Source of the DNA: an uncultured Prevotellaceae bacterium
GTDB lineage: Bacteria; Bacteroidota; Bacteroidia; Bacteroidales; Muribaculaceae
DNA: 33,245 nucleotides
Reading direction: 5' to 3'
NCBI GenBank assembly: GCA_900541935.1
Contig: UQLZ01000024.1
Coordinates: 1 to 33,245 of the forward strand
In this document: piece by piece, positions 9,214-18,071 of the stretch
Layout of the letters: every line of letters begins with the position of its first letter
Position numbering within the stretch: position 1 is the stretch's first letter
Notes under the pieces: generated by a model
Told to the model about the DNA's origin: nothing
The model's database searches: none
Seen by the model: only the letters and a program-made list of their open reading frames with translations
Translations under genes and position numbers: made by a program

Positions 9214-9855
9214 ATGAGAGAGGAAGATAAAAAAGGACTACTGCCGGAACCTACACTGCGCCGGCTTCCTTGGTATCTGGCATACGTAAACATGTTACGT
9301 TCTCAGAATATTGAACATGTTTCATCAACCCAGATATCAAAGGAAATTAATGTTGACGCCTCTCAAATTGCTAAGGATTTGTCTTTTCTAAACATAAAGG
9401 GGAAAACCAGAATAGGATATCAGGTAGAGAACCTTGCCACCGAACTGTCAAACTTCCTTGGGTTCCATGAAGTGCACAGCGCCTTTATGATTGGAGTTGG
9501 CAGCCTCGGTTCCGCTCTTATTCAAGATTCAGGCTTGATGCAATATGGATTGCGTATTGTCGCTGGATTTGACGTTGACAAAAACATTATCGGAAAATCA
9601 ATATGCGGTATTCCAATCTACGACATTGCCGAACTGCAAAAAAGGCAAGAAGCGTACAATGCAGGCATCGGAATACTTGCCGTACCAGTTGAGCACGCAC
9701 AGGCTTCAGCAGACCTCCTAGCCAAAAGCGGGCTAAGAGCGATATGGAACTTTACCCCCTTTAGAATAAAGGTTAACGATGATGTCGTGATTCAAAACAC
9801 TTCTATCTACGCTCACCTCGCCGTTATGTACAACCGTTTAAACTACAAAAAGTGA
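9214..9855 (+). CDS. rex: Redox-sensing transcriptional repressor Rex
   Basis: Cytosolic repressor that senses the NADH/NAD+ ratio: NAD+ favours DNA binding and NADH releases it. It has 213 residues. An N-terminal winged helix spans about 12-80; VDASQIAKDLSFLNIKGKTR is its recognition-helix and wing region. A Rossmann domain begins at about 88 with the GxGxxG motif in IGVGSLGSAL (Gly94, Gly96, Gly99). The end, IWNFTPF followed by VVIQNTSIYAHL, is typical of Rex. It heads an operon: its TGA overlaps the GTG of the next gene. Regulating its own operon, and so a T9SS sortase paralogue and porV, is possible but only inferred. In other bacteria Rex targets include fermentative dehydrogenases; the Fe-ADH at 1805 would be a natural candidate, but no convincing site was seen there. 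Confidence 0.94.
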   Translation: MREEDKKGLLPEPTLRRLPWYLAYVNMLRSQNIEHVSSTQISKEINVDASQIAKDLSFLNIKGKTRIGYQVENLATELSNFLGFHEVHSAFMIGVGSLGSALIQDSGLMQYGLRIVAGFDVDKNIIGKSICGIPIYDIAELQKRQEAYNAGIGILAVPVEHAQASADLLAKSGLRAIWNFTPFRIKVNDDVVIQNTSIYAHLAVMYNRLNYKK

Positions 9856-10421
9856 AGGTTATTGTTTTAACACCTAAAGATATCGACAATTTTAAAATCG
9901 ATATAATTGCTGATTCCGCTTTGCAGAAAAGCGGAAAACCTTTTTTTATTCCAGAATTTGCTGAAAAGTTTCAAGCAAAAACAAAGATTGCCGCACATAT
10001 TAACAGACTCGGGAAAAACATTTCAAGGAAATTTGCCGACAGATACTACCAGGAAATTGGATTATGCCTGTCAATAACAGCTACTGACCTGCTTTCAGAA
10101 CTTCAAAAAAATGGAGAACCATGGGCAAAAGCAACTGCCTTCGACGGTTCTACTATAATTGGCGAATTTTTTGACAAAAGAAACATAGGAAATAACGTCA
10201 ATGTCAAAGTAGAAACAAACACATCATGCGAAGAATTTGCCGAAATGAATTTAAATGAAAAAATAGAATGTGCTATTGAATACGCAAGCAAATTCTTCAC
10301 GCTGAAAATAGGAGATATTATTCTTTTAGAAACTAATCATAAAGCAATTGACCTCTCCATTGGCAACAAAATAACAGCATCGCTTAATGGAAATGACTCA
10401 ATCGACATAAAAATAAAATAA
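9852..10421 (+). CDS. Degenerate fumarylacetoacetate hydrolase (FAH)-fold protein
   Basis: 189 residues starting at GTG, which overlaps the rex stop (GTGA), so translation is probably coupled. Segments FFIPEF (31-36), NRLGKNI (51-57), RYYQEIGL (64-71), TATDL (76-80) and AFDGSTIIGEF (96-106) match the FAH/2-hydroxyhepta-2,4-dienedioate isomerase family. The family's N-terminal GRNYxxH segment is missing. Where active members carry the metal-binding ExE, this protein reads Lys43-Thr-Lys45; the third ligand, Asp in GIDFTARDL, is Ser74; and the Lys preceding AFDGS is Thr95. If this from-memory alignment is right it cannot bind the catalytic Mg/Mn and is probably non-enzymatic, perhaps a scaffold or assembly factor. 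A FAH-family gene next to porU and porV also occurs, as I recall, in Porphyromonas, suggesting a conserved link with T9SS. Confidence 0.75.
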   Translation: MKVIVLTPKDIDNFKIDIIADSALQKSGKPFFIPEFAEKFQAKTKIAAHINRLGKNISRKFADRYYQEIGLCLSITATDLLSELQKNGEPWAKATAFDGSTIIGEFFDKRNIGNNVNVKVETNTSCEEFAEMNLNEKIECAIEYASKFFTLKIGDIILLETNHKAIDLSIGNKITASLNGNDSIDIKIK

Positions 10422-10430
10422 CCATTAAAT

Positions 10431-13400
10431 ATGAAAAGAATTATTACGGCAATAACTTGCCTATTAATCATTCTTCCTTTATTTGCCACTATTAATTTCA
10501 AGAATGAATCAGTTCTTTCCAAAGGTAAATGGATTAAAATAGAAGTAACAGACGCTGGTGTATATGAATTATCATACTCTACACTAAAAAAATATGGTTT
10601 TTCAAATCCTGATAAGGTGAAAGTTTACGGAAAAGGTGGCAACGTCCTTTCCGAAGACTATCTGCTCCCGCGTATGGATGATTTGGAGCAGACTCCCACA
10701 ATGCACAAAAACAATAAGATTTACTTTTACACAAAAGGCATAAGCAAAGATTCAATCAGAACGATAAGCGACGGTATAAGAATCTTTATTCCTAAAGCAA
10801 ATCCATACTCTAACACTGGTGCCTTATTTCTAACTGATGAAGGCAACGAGGCTCCATTAAAGATAGAAAATCTTGAAAGCAAACCCGCTGACAACATAAA
10901 GCAATGGAATAAAAACGGATTTGGAGTATGGTCTTACGAAGAAGAACTGTACAACCCCGGCTCTACAGGTCAATCTTTCTTGGGAAAGGACTTTACAAAG
11001 GACAAAGAAATTACATTCTTTCCAAACCTTCCTGCATATAACGCTGAAGGGAAATTGTATCTAACCGACAGACTCTGCCTTTATGGAACAGATGAAATGG
11101 AAACAAACTGCCAGTGGAACGGACAAAACATGACCAGGACTACAGCAAACATAATTTCCGGTAACGACAGAATATCATACCTTGAATATGGAATAATTGA
11201 GCATGGCGCATATATAGACGCTGCGACATCTCAAGACAATAAATTCTCGCTCAAAATAAGCATAAATACCCCAGGACAACTTAAAAAGGCCTGGGTTGAC
11301 TACGCCTCTATCATTTATCCAACATTTCTCGGACTTCCTGAAACAGAATCCCAAATACGACACTATGCTGACATCAATACAAATGGCTTGCAATTCGTTG
11401 AATATAAGGGAAAAGAAATGCTTATTTGGATGGTAAATGAGAAAGGTGCATCTTCTGAAAAACCTTATCACGTAAAAAACTGCATCACAACAGTAAACGG
11501 AGAAGGTCAGCCTATATTCTATTACAACAAGGAAAACACATGGCTGGAATTTATTCTTTTTGACCCAGACAAAACCCAAAAGCAACCTGCTTTTGCTGGG
11601 GAAGTTAAAAACCAGAACCTTCATGGAATGACAAGCATTCCGAATATGTTAATCATTACAAACTCAATACTAAAAGATGAAGCGGAAAGACTTGCCCAAT
11701 TCCATCGAGAATATGACAGAATGGATGTAACCGTTGTCAATCAGGATGAAATATTCAATGAATTTTCTGGCGGTAACAGAGACGCTATGGCATACAGACT
11801 ATTTTGCAAAATGCTATACGATAGAGACCCTAATAAATTCAAATACCTTCTTCTTTTTGGCAAAGGGACATACGACAACAGAATGATTTATACAAATGCT
11901 AAGTCTGAGCAACTCCTTACATACCAGTCAGAAGAAAGCAATAACCAAACGAAATCATACTGTACTGATGACTTTTTTGGCTTTCTTGACGACTCAAACA
12001 CTCTTTACACCCAAAGAAAACTGCAAATTGCTGTGGGAAGAATCCCTGTATCATCACCCAAAGAAGCAAAGACATATATCGACAAACTTATCAAATACAC
12101 TCTTGAAAGAGATAAAAACGACTGCAAGTGGAGAAATAACATTATGCTGATTGCAGAGAACGGCGATGATGACATTCACCTGGAACAATGCGAAACTTTC
12201 TCTGAAAAAATGATTGATTCCGGCAACTTTGACGTTAACTACAACAAACTATACCTCCAATGCTACGACAAATACACTGTAAGAGAGAAATTTCTTGAAT
12301 ACCTAAACAGCGGACAATATTTTGCCCTGTACGTAGGACACGGGACCCCTACTTCCCTGACAAAAACACAAATAATAACCAACCTTGACAAAGGGAAGGA
12401 AACAAAGTACCCGCAATTGCCAATTATATACTTTTCAACTTGTGATGTTGCAAGATACGACAACGGCGGTTCTAACATCGTTAGCACAATGTTTGCTAAC
12501 GAGAATGGCGGACTAATTGCAGCAATTGCTTCCACTCGCGTTGTTTACACCAATCTAAACGGTAAACTTTCTGACAGTTTCGCTACAAGTCTTGCAAAAT
12601 TACCTGAATACTATATGGGTGAAAAAACAATTGGCAACATTTTCAAGGATGCAAAAAACAACGCAAAGGAAAATTCAATTAACAAATTGAAATACTGTAT
12701 TCTCGGCGACCCTGCAATCAAGTTAACACCTCCGGAAAACCGCGTTGTTCTGAACGCTATCAACGGTCAATCCCTTCAAAAAGACTCTAAAGTAAAGGCC
12801 GCTCTTTGCGATAAGGTTACTTTAGAAGGAGAAATAAAATTGCCTGACGGTACTGCTGACGAATCATTCACGGGAAATGTTATTGTCCAACTTTACGACA
12901 AAGACAGATTCCTTATATCAGCCTTAAAAACCAACGAGCACAACACTCGCGTTTATACCGACATTTACACCAGGGGTAAGGCTCTAAACCAAACAAAAGC
13001 TGACGTTATAAACGGCAGATTCAGTTGCTCTATAACAATTCCGAATTTTTCAGAAACAGTTACTGGCAACAGTCTTATGATTCGAATGATTGCAGAAGGA
13101 ACAGACGGGAAAATCCTATCGGGCTCTAACAAAAATCTTGCAATTGACAGAACTTTGACTTCTGAGCAGCCGCAAGACTCTGAAAGTCCTACTATCAGCA
13201 GTCTTTACATAAACGACCCTGACACTTTCAAAGACGGTATGACTGTTGGCAGCAACTTTACCGTCTATGGTGAGGTCTTAGACAATGAAGGAATTAACAC
13301 CTCAACAGAATCTTTTGTCTCATCTATGACAATAGCCCTTGATTCAAGTAAAAGAAATGCACCAATTTATAACTACGACCCTGCTAATGAAGCAAGCGGC

Positions 13401-13787
13401 ATTTTCAACGTGCCTTTCTATGATGTTGATAACGGGCGTCATACTATTGACGTTTCAATCAGTGACCTCAGCGGAAACATTCAAAGAAAAACAATTTCTT
13501 TCTTCGTTGACAACAAATTAGACAGAAATCTAATTATCACAAACCCTGCTACTGCAACTGCAGTAAATTTCGACCTTGATAACAGCGAAGATATTAAAAC
13601 TGCTGAAATATTTGTAACCGATTCTAAAGGAAACATCCTATACAACACTAATGTTTCTTCATTCCCTTACGAATGGAATCTTACAGACAACAATGGCTTG
13701 AGATTGGCTGCAGGAGACTATAACGCATACGCCAAAATAAACAATATTGGAACAGAAATCAAAAAAATTGTCATTTTGAAGCAATAA
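10431..13787 (+). CDS. PorU-like C25 cysteine peptidase, second sortase paralogue
   Basis: 1118 residues, homologous to the PorU at 5620 over the full length. Compare the N-termini: NESVLSKGKWIKIEVTDAG here and NESALATGRWVKIRITESG there. The signal peptide is about residues 1-19. The C25 domain spans about 403-760 with both catalytic residues kept: His637 in YVGHGTPTSL and Cys671 in FSTCDVARYD. The C-terminal beta domain from about 1028 is shorter and diverged: WNLTDNNG is retained, but the HNRPD segment and GIYLYRAT-type ending of canonical PorU are lost. It lies 9 bases after the FAH-like gene and 50 bases before porV, the place porU usually occupies. It could be a second T9SS sortase with other cargo preference, an accessory factor, or the true PorV partner. 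Family is sure; role is not. Confidence 0.85.
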   Translation: MKRIITAITCLLIILPLFATINFKNESVLSKGKWIKIEVTDAGVYELSYSTLKKYGFSNPDKVKVYGKGGNVLSEDYLLPRMDDLEQTPTMHKNNKIYFYTKGISKDSIRTISDGIRIFIPKANPYSNTGALFLTDEGNEAPLKIENLESKPADNIKQWNKNGFGVWSYEEELYNPGSTGQSFLGKDFTKDKEITFFPNLPAYNAEGKLYLTDRLCLYGTDEMETNCQWNGQNMTRTTANIISGNDRISYLEYGIIEHGAYIDAATSQDNKFSLKISINTPGQLKKAWVDYASIIYPTFLGLPETESQIRHYADINTNGLQFVEYKGKEMLIWMVNEKGASSEKPYHVKNCITTVNGEGQPIFYYNKENTWLEFILFDPDKTQKQPAFAGEVKNQNLHGMTSIPNMLIITNSILKDEAERLAQFHREYDRMDVTVVNQDEIFNEFSGGNRDAMAYRLFCKMLYDRDPNKFKYLLLFGKGTYDNRMIYTNAKSEQLLTYQSEESNNQTKSYCTDDFFGFLDDSNTLYTQRKLQIAVGRIPVSSPKEAKTYIDKLIKYTLERDKNDCKWRNNIMLIAENGDDDIHLEQCETFSEKMIDSGNFDVNYNKLYLQCYDKYTVREKFLEYLNSGQYFALYVGHGTPTSLTKTQIITNLDKGKETKYPQLPIIYFSTCDVARYDNGGSNIVSTMFANENGGLIAAIASTRVVYTNLNGKLSDSFATSLAKLPEYYMGEKTIGNIFKDAKNNAKENSINKLKYCILGDPAIKLTPPENRVVLNAINGQSLQKDSKVKAALCDKVTLEGEIKLPDGTADESFTGNVIVQLYDKDRFLISALKTNEHNTRVYTDIYTRGKALNQTKADVINGRFSCSITIPNFSETVTGNSLMIRMIAEGTDGKILSGSNKNLAIDRTLTSEQPQDSESPTISSLYINDPDTFKDGMTVGSNFTVYGEVLDNEGINTSTESFVSSMTIALDSSKRNAPIYNYDPANEASGIFNVPFYDVDNGRHTIDVSISDLSGNIQRKTISFFVDNKLDRNLIITNPATATAVNFDLDNSEDIKTAEIFVTDSKGNILYNTNVSSFPYEWNLTDNNGLRLAAGDYNAYAKINNIGTEIKKIVILKQ

Positions 13788-13837
13788 AATCAGATTTTTT
13801 CAGTTAGTAATAGTACAGACTTGTAAAGTATTTTTAA

Positions 13838-15046
13838 ATGAAGATAAAAGGAATTATTGTTGCAGCACTTATCACAGCCCTTAGCATTCCAGCAAAGGCG
13901 GCTGATGAAAATGCTGCAAATCAATTTAACCCTGTTCAGACAGGTGTTACATCTCTAAATATTGCTCCTGATGCAAGAGGTGCTGCTATGGGAGACCTTG
14001 GCGTTGCTACTGAGCCTGATGCCTATAGCCAATATTGGAACCCTTCTAAATACGCTTTCGCTTATAGTACAGCGGCTATCAGTTTATCCTATACCCCATG
14101 GTTGAGAAAATTGGTAAACGATATTTTCCTGGCAAATATGTCAGGCTATTGGAAAATAGGAAGCAGCGACAATCAGGCAGTCAGTGCTTCTCTAAGATAT
14201 TTCTCTTTGGGTGAAATCAAAATGACAGATAATGTTGGTACTGTTACAAATACCGTAAATCCTTACGAACTTGCTTTCGACCTCGGATACTCTCGAAAAC
14301 TTTCTGAAAGTTTTTCTATGGGTGTGGCTTTGAGATATATTTATTCTGACCTTGCTTTTAGCGATGCTTACTCCGCTGAGCAGCAAAGCGGTGCTTCTGC
14401 TTTTGCTGCCGACATCTCCGGTTTCTTAACTACTTACCCAATTATCGGACGCAACGAATGCCAATGGTCTTGGGGTTTCAACATCTCAAACATCGGTTCA
14501 AAAGTTTCTTATAACGACGGTAATGACCCTGCATTTTTGCCTACAAACTTAAGATTAGGAACAACTTTCACGTTCCCAATTGCCCAGGCAAATAATCTTG
14601 CTTTATCATTGGATATAAACAAATTACTTGTACCTACCAGACCTCGCCAATCTGACTATAAAACTGAAGACGGAACAGATGACCAATTGGCTTACGAAGA
14701 GGCTTTGGAAGACTGGAGAAACACATCTTCCATTTCTGGTATCTTCAAGTCGTTCTCCGATGCTCCTGGAGGTTTCAAAGAGGAATTGAAAGAAATCACC
14801 GTTTCGCTGGGTGCAGAATATAATTATAACCAACAGTTCTTCGTACGCGCAGGTTATTTCTATGAAAATGCAATGAAGGGTAATCGTCAATACTTCTCAT
14901 TCGGAGCTGGCTTCTCCCTGAACGTTATCCAACTCGACGCTGCATATATGCTTGCTACTGCACAAAACAGTCCCCTCGACCAAACTTTGAGATTTTCACT
15001 AACTTTCGATATGGACGGACTTAAACACCTTCTTGGTAAAGACTGA
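13838..15046 (+). CDS. porV: Type IX secretion outer-membrane shuttle protein PorV (LptO)
   Basis: Outer-membrane beta barrel of 402 residues that collects T9SS cargo by its C-terminal signal and delivers it to PorU for processing and attachment to LPS. The signal peptide (about 1-21) ends IPAKA. The mature N-terminus carries the family motifs GVTSLNIAPDARGAAMGDLGVAT and YWNPSKYA. The alternating amphipathic strands and C-terminal LRFSLTFDM stretch suit a FadL-like barrel. It follows the PorU paralogue on the same strand, and its TGA shares one base with the ispF ATG (TGATG at 15044-15048). No separate promoter was recognised, so expression probably depends on the rex promoter at 9158. Confidence 0.94.
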   Translation: MKIKGIIVAALITALSIPAKAADENAANQFNPVQTGVTSLNIAPDARGAAMGDLGVATEPDAYSQYWNPSKYAFAYSTAAISLSYTPWLRKLVNDIFLANMSGYWKIGSSDNQAVSASLRYFSLGEIKMTDNVGTVTNTVNPYELAFDLGYSRKLSESFSMGVALRYIYSDLAFSDAYSAEQQSGASAFAADISGFLTTYPIIGRNECQWSWGFNISNIGSKVSYNDGNDPAFLPTNLRLGTTFTFPIAQANNLALSLDINKLLVPTRPRQSDYKTEDGTDDQLAYEEALEDWRNTSSISGIFKSFSDAPGGFKEELKEITVSLGAEYNYNQQFFVRAGYFYENAMKGNRQYFSFGAGFSLNVIQLDAAYMLATAQNSPLDQTLRFSLTFDMDGLKHLLGKD

Positions 15047-15537
15047 TGGCTAACGGTATAAACATACGAGTAGGAATGGGATTCGATGTCCACCAATTGG
15101 TGGAAGGTCGGGACCTTTGGCTTGGTGGAATCAAAATAGAACATACTAAAGGACTTCTCGGACACAGCGATGCCGATGTGGTTATACACGCTCTTTGCGA
15201 TGCCATACTTGGCGCTGCCAACTTGCGCGACATCGGTTTCCACTTTCCCGATACAGATCCGAAATATAAGGGTATAGACAGTAAAATATTACTTAGAAAC
15301 GTTGCAAGTCTCCTTGACAGTGAAGGCTATGTTTTCGGGAATGCAGACATAACAATTTGCGCAGAAAGACCTAAAATAAACCCACATATACCGAATATGC
15401 AAGCAGTTATGGCTGGATGCCTGTCTGTTGACAAAGCCGACATATCCATTAAGGCTACAACAACGGAAAAATTAGGTTTCACAGGTCGCGAGGAAGGTAT
15501 TTCAGCATACGCTACCGTATTAATTGCTAAAAAATAA
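15046..15537 (+). CDS. ispF: 2-C-methyl-D-erythritol 2,4-cyclodiphosphate synthase
   Basis: Cytosolic enzyme of the MEP isoprenoid pathway that converts CDP-ME 2-phosphate to ME-cPP with release of CMP. It has 163 residues, the normal length. The metal ligands are visible: Asp14 and His16 in GFDVHQL and His48 in SDADVVIHAL. Other family motifs are GHSDAD, DIGFHFPDTDP, and the C-terminal KATTTEKLGFTGR with EGISAYA. Translation is likely coupled to porV. Its end converges on the SGNH gene with only six bases between stops and no hairpin visible. Confidence 0.96.
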   Translation: MANGINIRVGMGFDVHQLVEGRDLWLGGIKIEHTKGLLGHSDADVVIHALCDAILGAANLRDIGFHFPDTDPKYKGIDSKILLRNVASLLDSEGYVFGNADITICAERPKINPHIPNMQAVMAGCLSVDKADISIKATTTEKLGFTGREEGISAYATVLIAKK

Positions 15538-15543
15538 TCATTC

Positions 15544-16569
15544 TTATAAATCATCATTAGGCAAATATACCCTTTCAAGTATTTGCCGCGTTCCTTTTGG
15601 CCTTAAATGATGAGGGTCATAGAATAGAGTATAGTCGCTTGTCAATACAGAATCCGAAGAAAAGTCATAGACGTTTTCTTTTCCAAAAACAGCCTTTAGC
15701 GTTTTCAAGTCTTTAGAATCTATATTTACCCTATTGTATATTGGGTGAACAATCACCTTGTATGACGCACTATGCCTTTCTAATATAGATGCAATACGCT
15801 CAAGCATTACTTTATGACGCGTTCCCATAACGCGTTTAAACGGCCGCCTTCTTAAATTTAGGAAATTTTCCAACCGACGGGAATTAAAATATTGTCCATC
15901 CGCTATCTCTTGCTCAAAACGAATATCCCTAACCTCATTAGTAACAACGTCATAATGGATATATTCATGAGAAATAATCAACTGGTTAAGCATATATGGC
16001 TTCAATTCGCCATTGATTTTGAAATCTGCAAATGTGTACCAAAATTCCGGGCTGGTAAACGCCTTGAAAAACTGCCAGTGAAACATTACCTGATTTCTTC
16101 CGCCCTCAAGTTCAGGACATATTGTATATAGATGTCCAGGCTTGTTATAATCGCATTCAAGAAGGTAAGAATCAACAATAAACAGGGCATTTTCAATCTT
16201 AGCGCCAACACTGTCGATATACTCAACCTTTTTCATCATTCCGTAGAGCGTTTCCCCATCGGCATTAAAATGATAGCAACTGGCACTATCTCCAATATAA
16301 TTTTTCCAATCGGAAACACTGTAATGGATACTTCTTGACGAGCCGAAAATAAAGGAATCGTAATGATACCTTGGGTAATTCTCCTTAAAAGTCATCGTAC
16401 TGATATATCCGGCATTCGAATTAACTCCCAAATAACCTTCCTCGGCATAAAAGGGGGAATTTGTATGTATGACCTTAAAAGGATCTGTAATAAGATAGAC
16501 TACTATAAGAAGCCACGCCGGTATCAGGAATACCAGAACCCTCAACAGATATTTGAAAACTTTCTTCAT
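15544..16569 (-). CDS. SGNH-like (DltD/AlgX-type) partner of the MBOAT acyltransferase
   Basis: 341-residue protein with one N-terminal membrane anchor (about residues 8-28) and a large extracytoplasmic domain. FIFGSSRSIHYS (Ser77/Ser78) occupies the place of the GDS nucleophile block of SGNH hydrolases. DPHHLRPKG near the C-terminus (Asp318, His321) matches the DxxH block, so a Ser-His-Asp triad is plausible. Such proteins receive or transfer the acyl group moved across the membrane by an MBOAT partner, as DltD does with DltB and AlgX/AlgJ with AlgI. It starts six bases after the MBOAT stop. The acceptor glycan (LPS, capsule or exopolysaccharide) cannot be told. Confidence 0.75.
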   Translation of the reverse strand: MKKVFKYLLRVLVFLIPAWLLIVVYLITDPFKVIHTNSPFYAEEGYLGVNSNAGYISTMTFKENYPRYHYDSFIFGSSRSIHYSVSDWKNYIGDSASCYHFNADGETLYGMMKKVEYIDSVGAKIENALFIVDSYLLECDYNKPGHLYTICPELEGGRNQVMFHWQFFKAFTSPEFWYTFADFKINGELKPYMLNQLIISHEYIHYDVVTNEVRDIRFEQEIADGQYFNSRRLENFLNLRRRPFKRVMGTRHKVMLERIASILERHSASYKVIVHPIYNRVNIDSKDLKTLKAVFGKENVYDFSSDSVLTSDYTLFYDPHHLRPKGTRQILERVYLPNDDL

Positions 16570-16575
16570 CGCAGC

Positions 16576-18000
16576 CTAAAATTGAAAATAAATAAACTGA
16601 ATGTCTTCACACGCCTTTTGAAGGATAAAGACAATCATTACATAGTAAATTGCATAACGGTAGAACCGGCTTCGTACCTTACCTACAATGCGGAATCCAT
16701 AGTCATAATCTCTGCCATACCATTCAACACCAAGCATCACCGCAACGTAAATAAATATTGTCATCGGATTAGCAAAGAATCCGCCCAAACCACAGTCAAA
16801 TATCCTTGCAAAATAATTGACGGCATCACCAATGGTTTCCGAGCGGAAAACCGTAAAACCGATAACAACAAGCGCAAAAGTAACTATAATCTTCATTACC
16901 TTCAACACCTTTAAATTGTCGGTCCACGCATTGACTTTCGCAAATGATTTATTAAACATCACCGACGGGAGAAAGAGCAAGCCATTATAACCGCCCCACG
17001 CAACAAAGGTCCAGTTTGCCCCATGCCATAACCCGCTGGTCAAAAACACTATGGAAACATTCAACAACTGGCGAAACTTACCTTTGCGATTTCCGCCCAA
17101 GGGGATATAAACATAATCCCTAAACCACGACATTAGCGAGATATGCCACCTTCTCCAAAATTCTGGTATCGATGAAGAGAAGTATGGATTGTCAAAATTC
17201 CTTGACAAGCGGATACCAAGCAATTTTGCTGTTCCGACTGCAATATCCGAATAAGCGGAAAAATCTCCGTAAATTTGTATAGTAAAAAGTATAGCGGCAT
17301 ACACAAGCGTACCGCCATCAGCATAAGCATAATCACTGAAAACAGGGTTAACAAGAACGGCACAAGTATCTGCAACAACGATTTTCTTGAAAAAGCCCCA
17401 CAACATTTGTCTGAGTCCGTCAGTAGCCCTCGCCGCATCAAAACGGCGGCTCTCGCCAAACTGAGTCAAAAGGTCCTTCGCACGCTCAATTGGTCCTGCC
17501 ACCAACTGTGGAAAAAAAGAAATAAATGCAGTAAATGAGATAATATTCCGCGATGCTGTAATATTTTTCCGATAGACATCAACAATATAGGCAACAGTCT
17601 GAAAGGTATAAAAACTTATGCCAACAGGCAAAACCAAATGAAGTGTTACCTTGTCGGGGTAAAAACCAAACCGCTCCAATAGCAACGCGAAATTATCAAC
17701 AAAGAAATTAAAGTATTTAAAAACCCCAAGTGTACTTAGTATAAGAATAACCGAAACCGCACAAATAAACTTCGCAGTTTTTCGCCTCTCGGAAAACCGC
17801 TCTATCAGTAGTCCCGAAACAAAACTAACCGCTGTAACCGATAAAATCAACGACAAGAGTTTCCAGTTCCACCAGCCATAAAATACCATGCTTGAGGCAA
17901 CGACAAGTGTATTCTGCCACCGCACCTTCTTCGCAAAGGCATAGTAGAGAACAAACACCAACGGCAGAAACACCAAGAACTCAAAGGAATGAAATATCAT
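16576..18000 (-). CDS. MBOAT-family O-acyltransferase (AlgI/DltB-like)
   Basis: Polytopic inner-membrane protein of 474 residues that moves acyl (usually acetyl) groups across the membrane for modifying surface polymers. It starts MIFHSFEFLVFLPLVF, typical for the family. Conserved segments include FPQLVAGPIERA, YGDFSAYSDIA and RNFDNPYFSSSIPEFWRRWH. The catalytic-type His is His326 in GLWHGANWTF. The SGNH-like partner follows at six bases. No TAnnTTTG box was found directly upstream; a hairpin at 18014-18051 separates it from the DUF805 gene, so it may be transcribed by read-through. Confidence 0.92.
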   Translation of the reverse strand: MIFHSFEFLVFLPLVFVLYYAFAKKVRWQNTLVVASSMVFYGWWNWKLLSLILSVTAVSFVSGLLIERFSERRKTAKFICAVSVILILSTLGVFKYFNFFVDNFALLLERFGFYPDKVTLHLVLPVGISFYTFQTVAYIVDVYRKNITASRNIISFTAFISFFPQLVAGPIERAKDLLTQFGESRRFDAARATDGLRQMLWGFFKKIVVADTCAVLVNPVFSDYAYADGGTLVYAAILFTIQIYGDFSAYSDIAVGTAKLLGIRLSRNFDNPYFSSSIPEFWRRWHISLMSWFRDYVYIPLGGNRKGKFRQLLNVSIVFLTSGLWHGANWTFVAWGGYNGLLFLPSVMFNKSFAKVNAWTDNLKVLKVMKIIVTFALVVIGFTVFRSETIGDAVNYFARIFDCGLGGFFANPMTIFIYVAVMLGVEWYGRDYDYGFRIVGKVRSRFYRYAIYYVMIVFILQKACEDIQFIYFQF

Positions 18001-18013
18001 ATCGTCAGTAAAG

Positions 18014-18051
18014 AAACAGGGTTACGCCTTTTTCTTTGCGAAACCCTGTTT
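18014..18051 (-). terminator. Hairpin between the DUF805 and MBOAT genes
   Basis: AAACAGGGTT (18014-18023) pairs with AACCCTGTTT (18042-18051). On the minus strand only a weak CTTTACT follows, so it may be a partial terminator or a structured leader of the MBOAT mRNA. Confidence 0.5.
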
Positions 18052-18071
18052 GATATAACTAAACTGGAATA

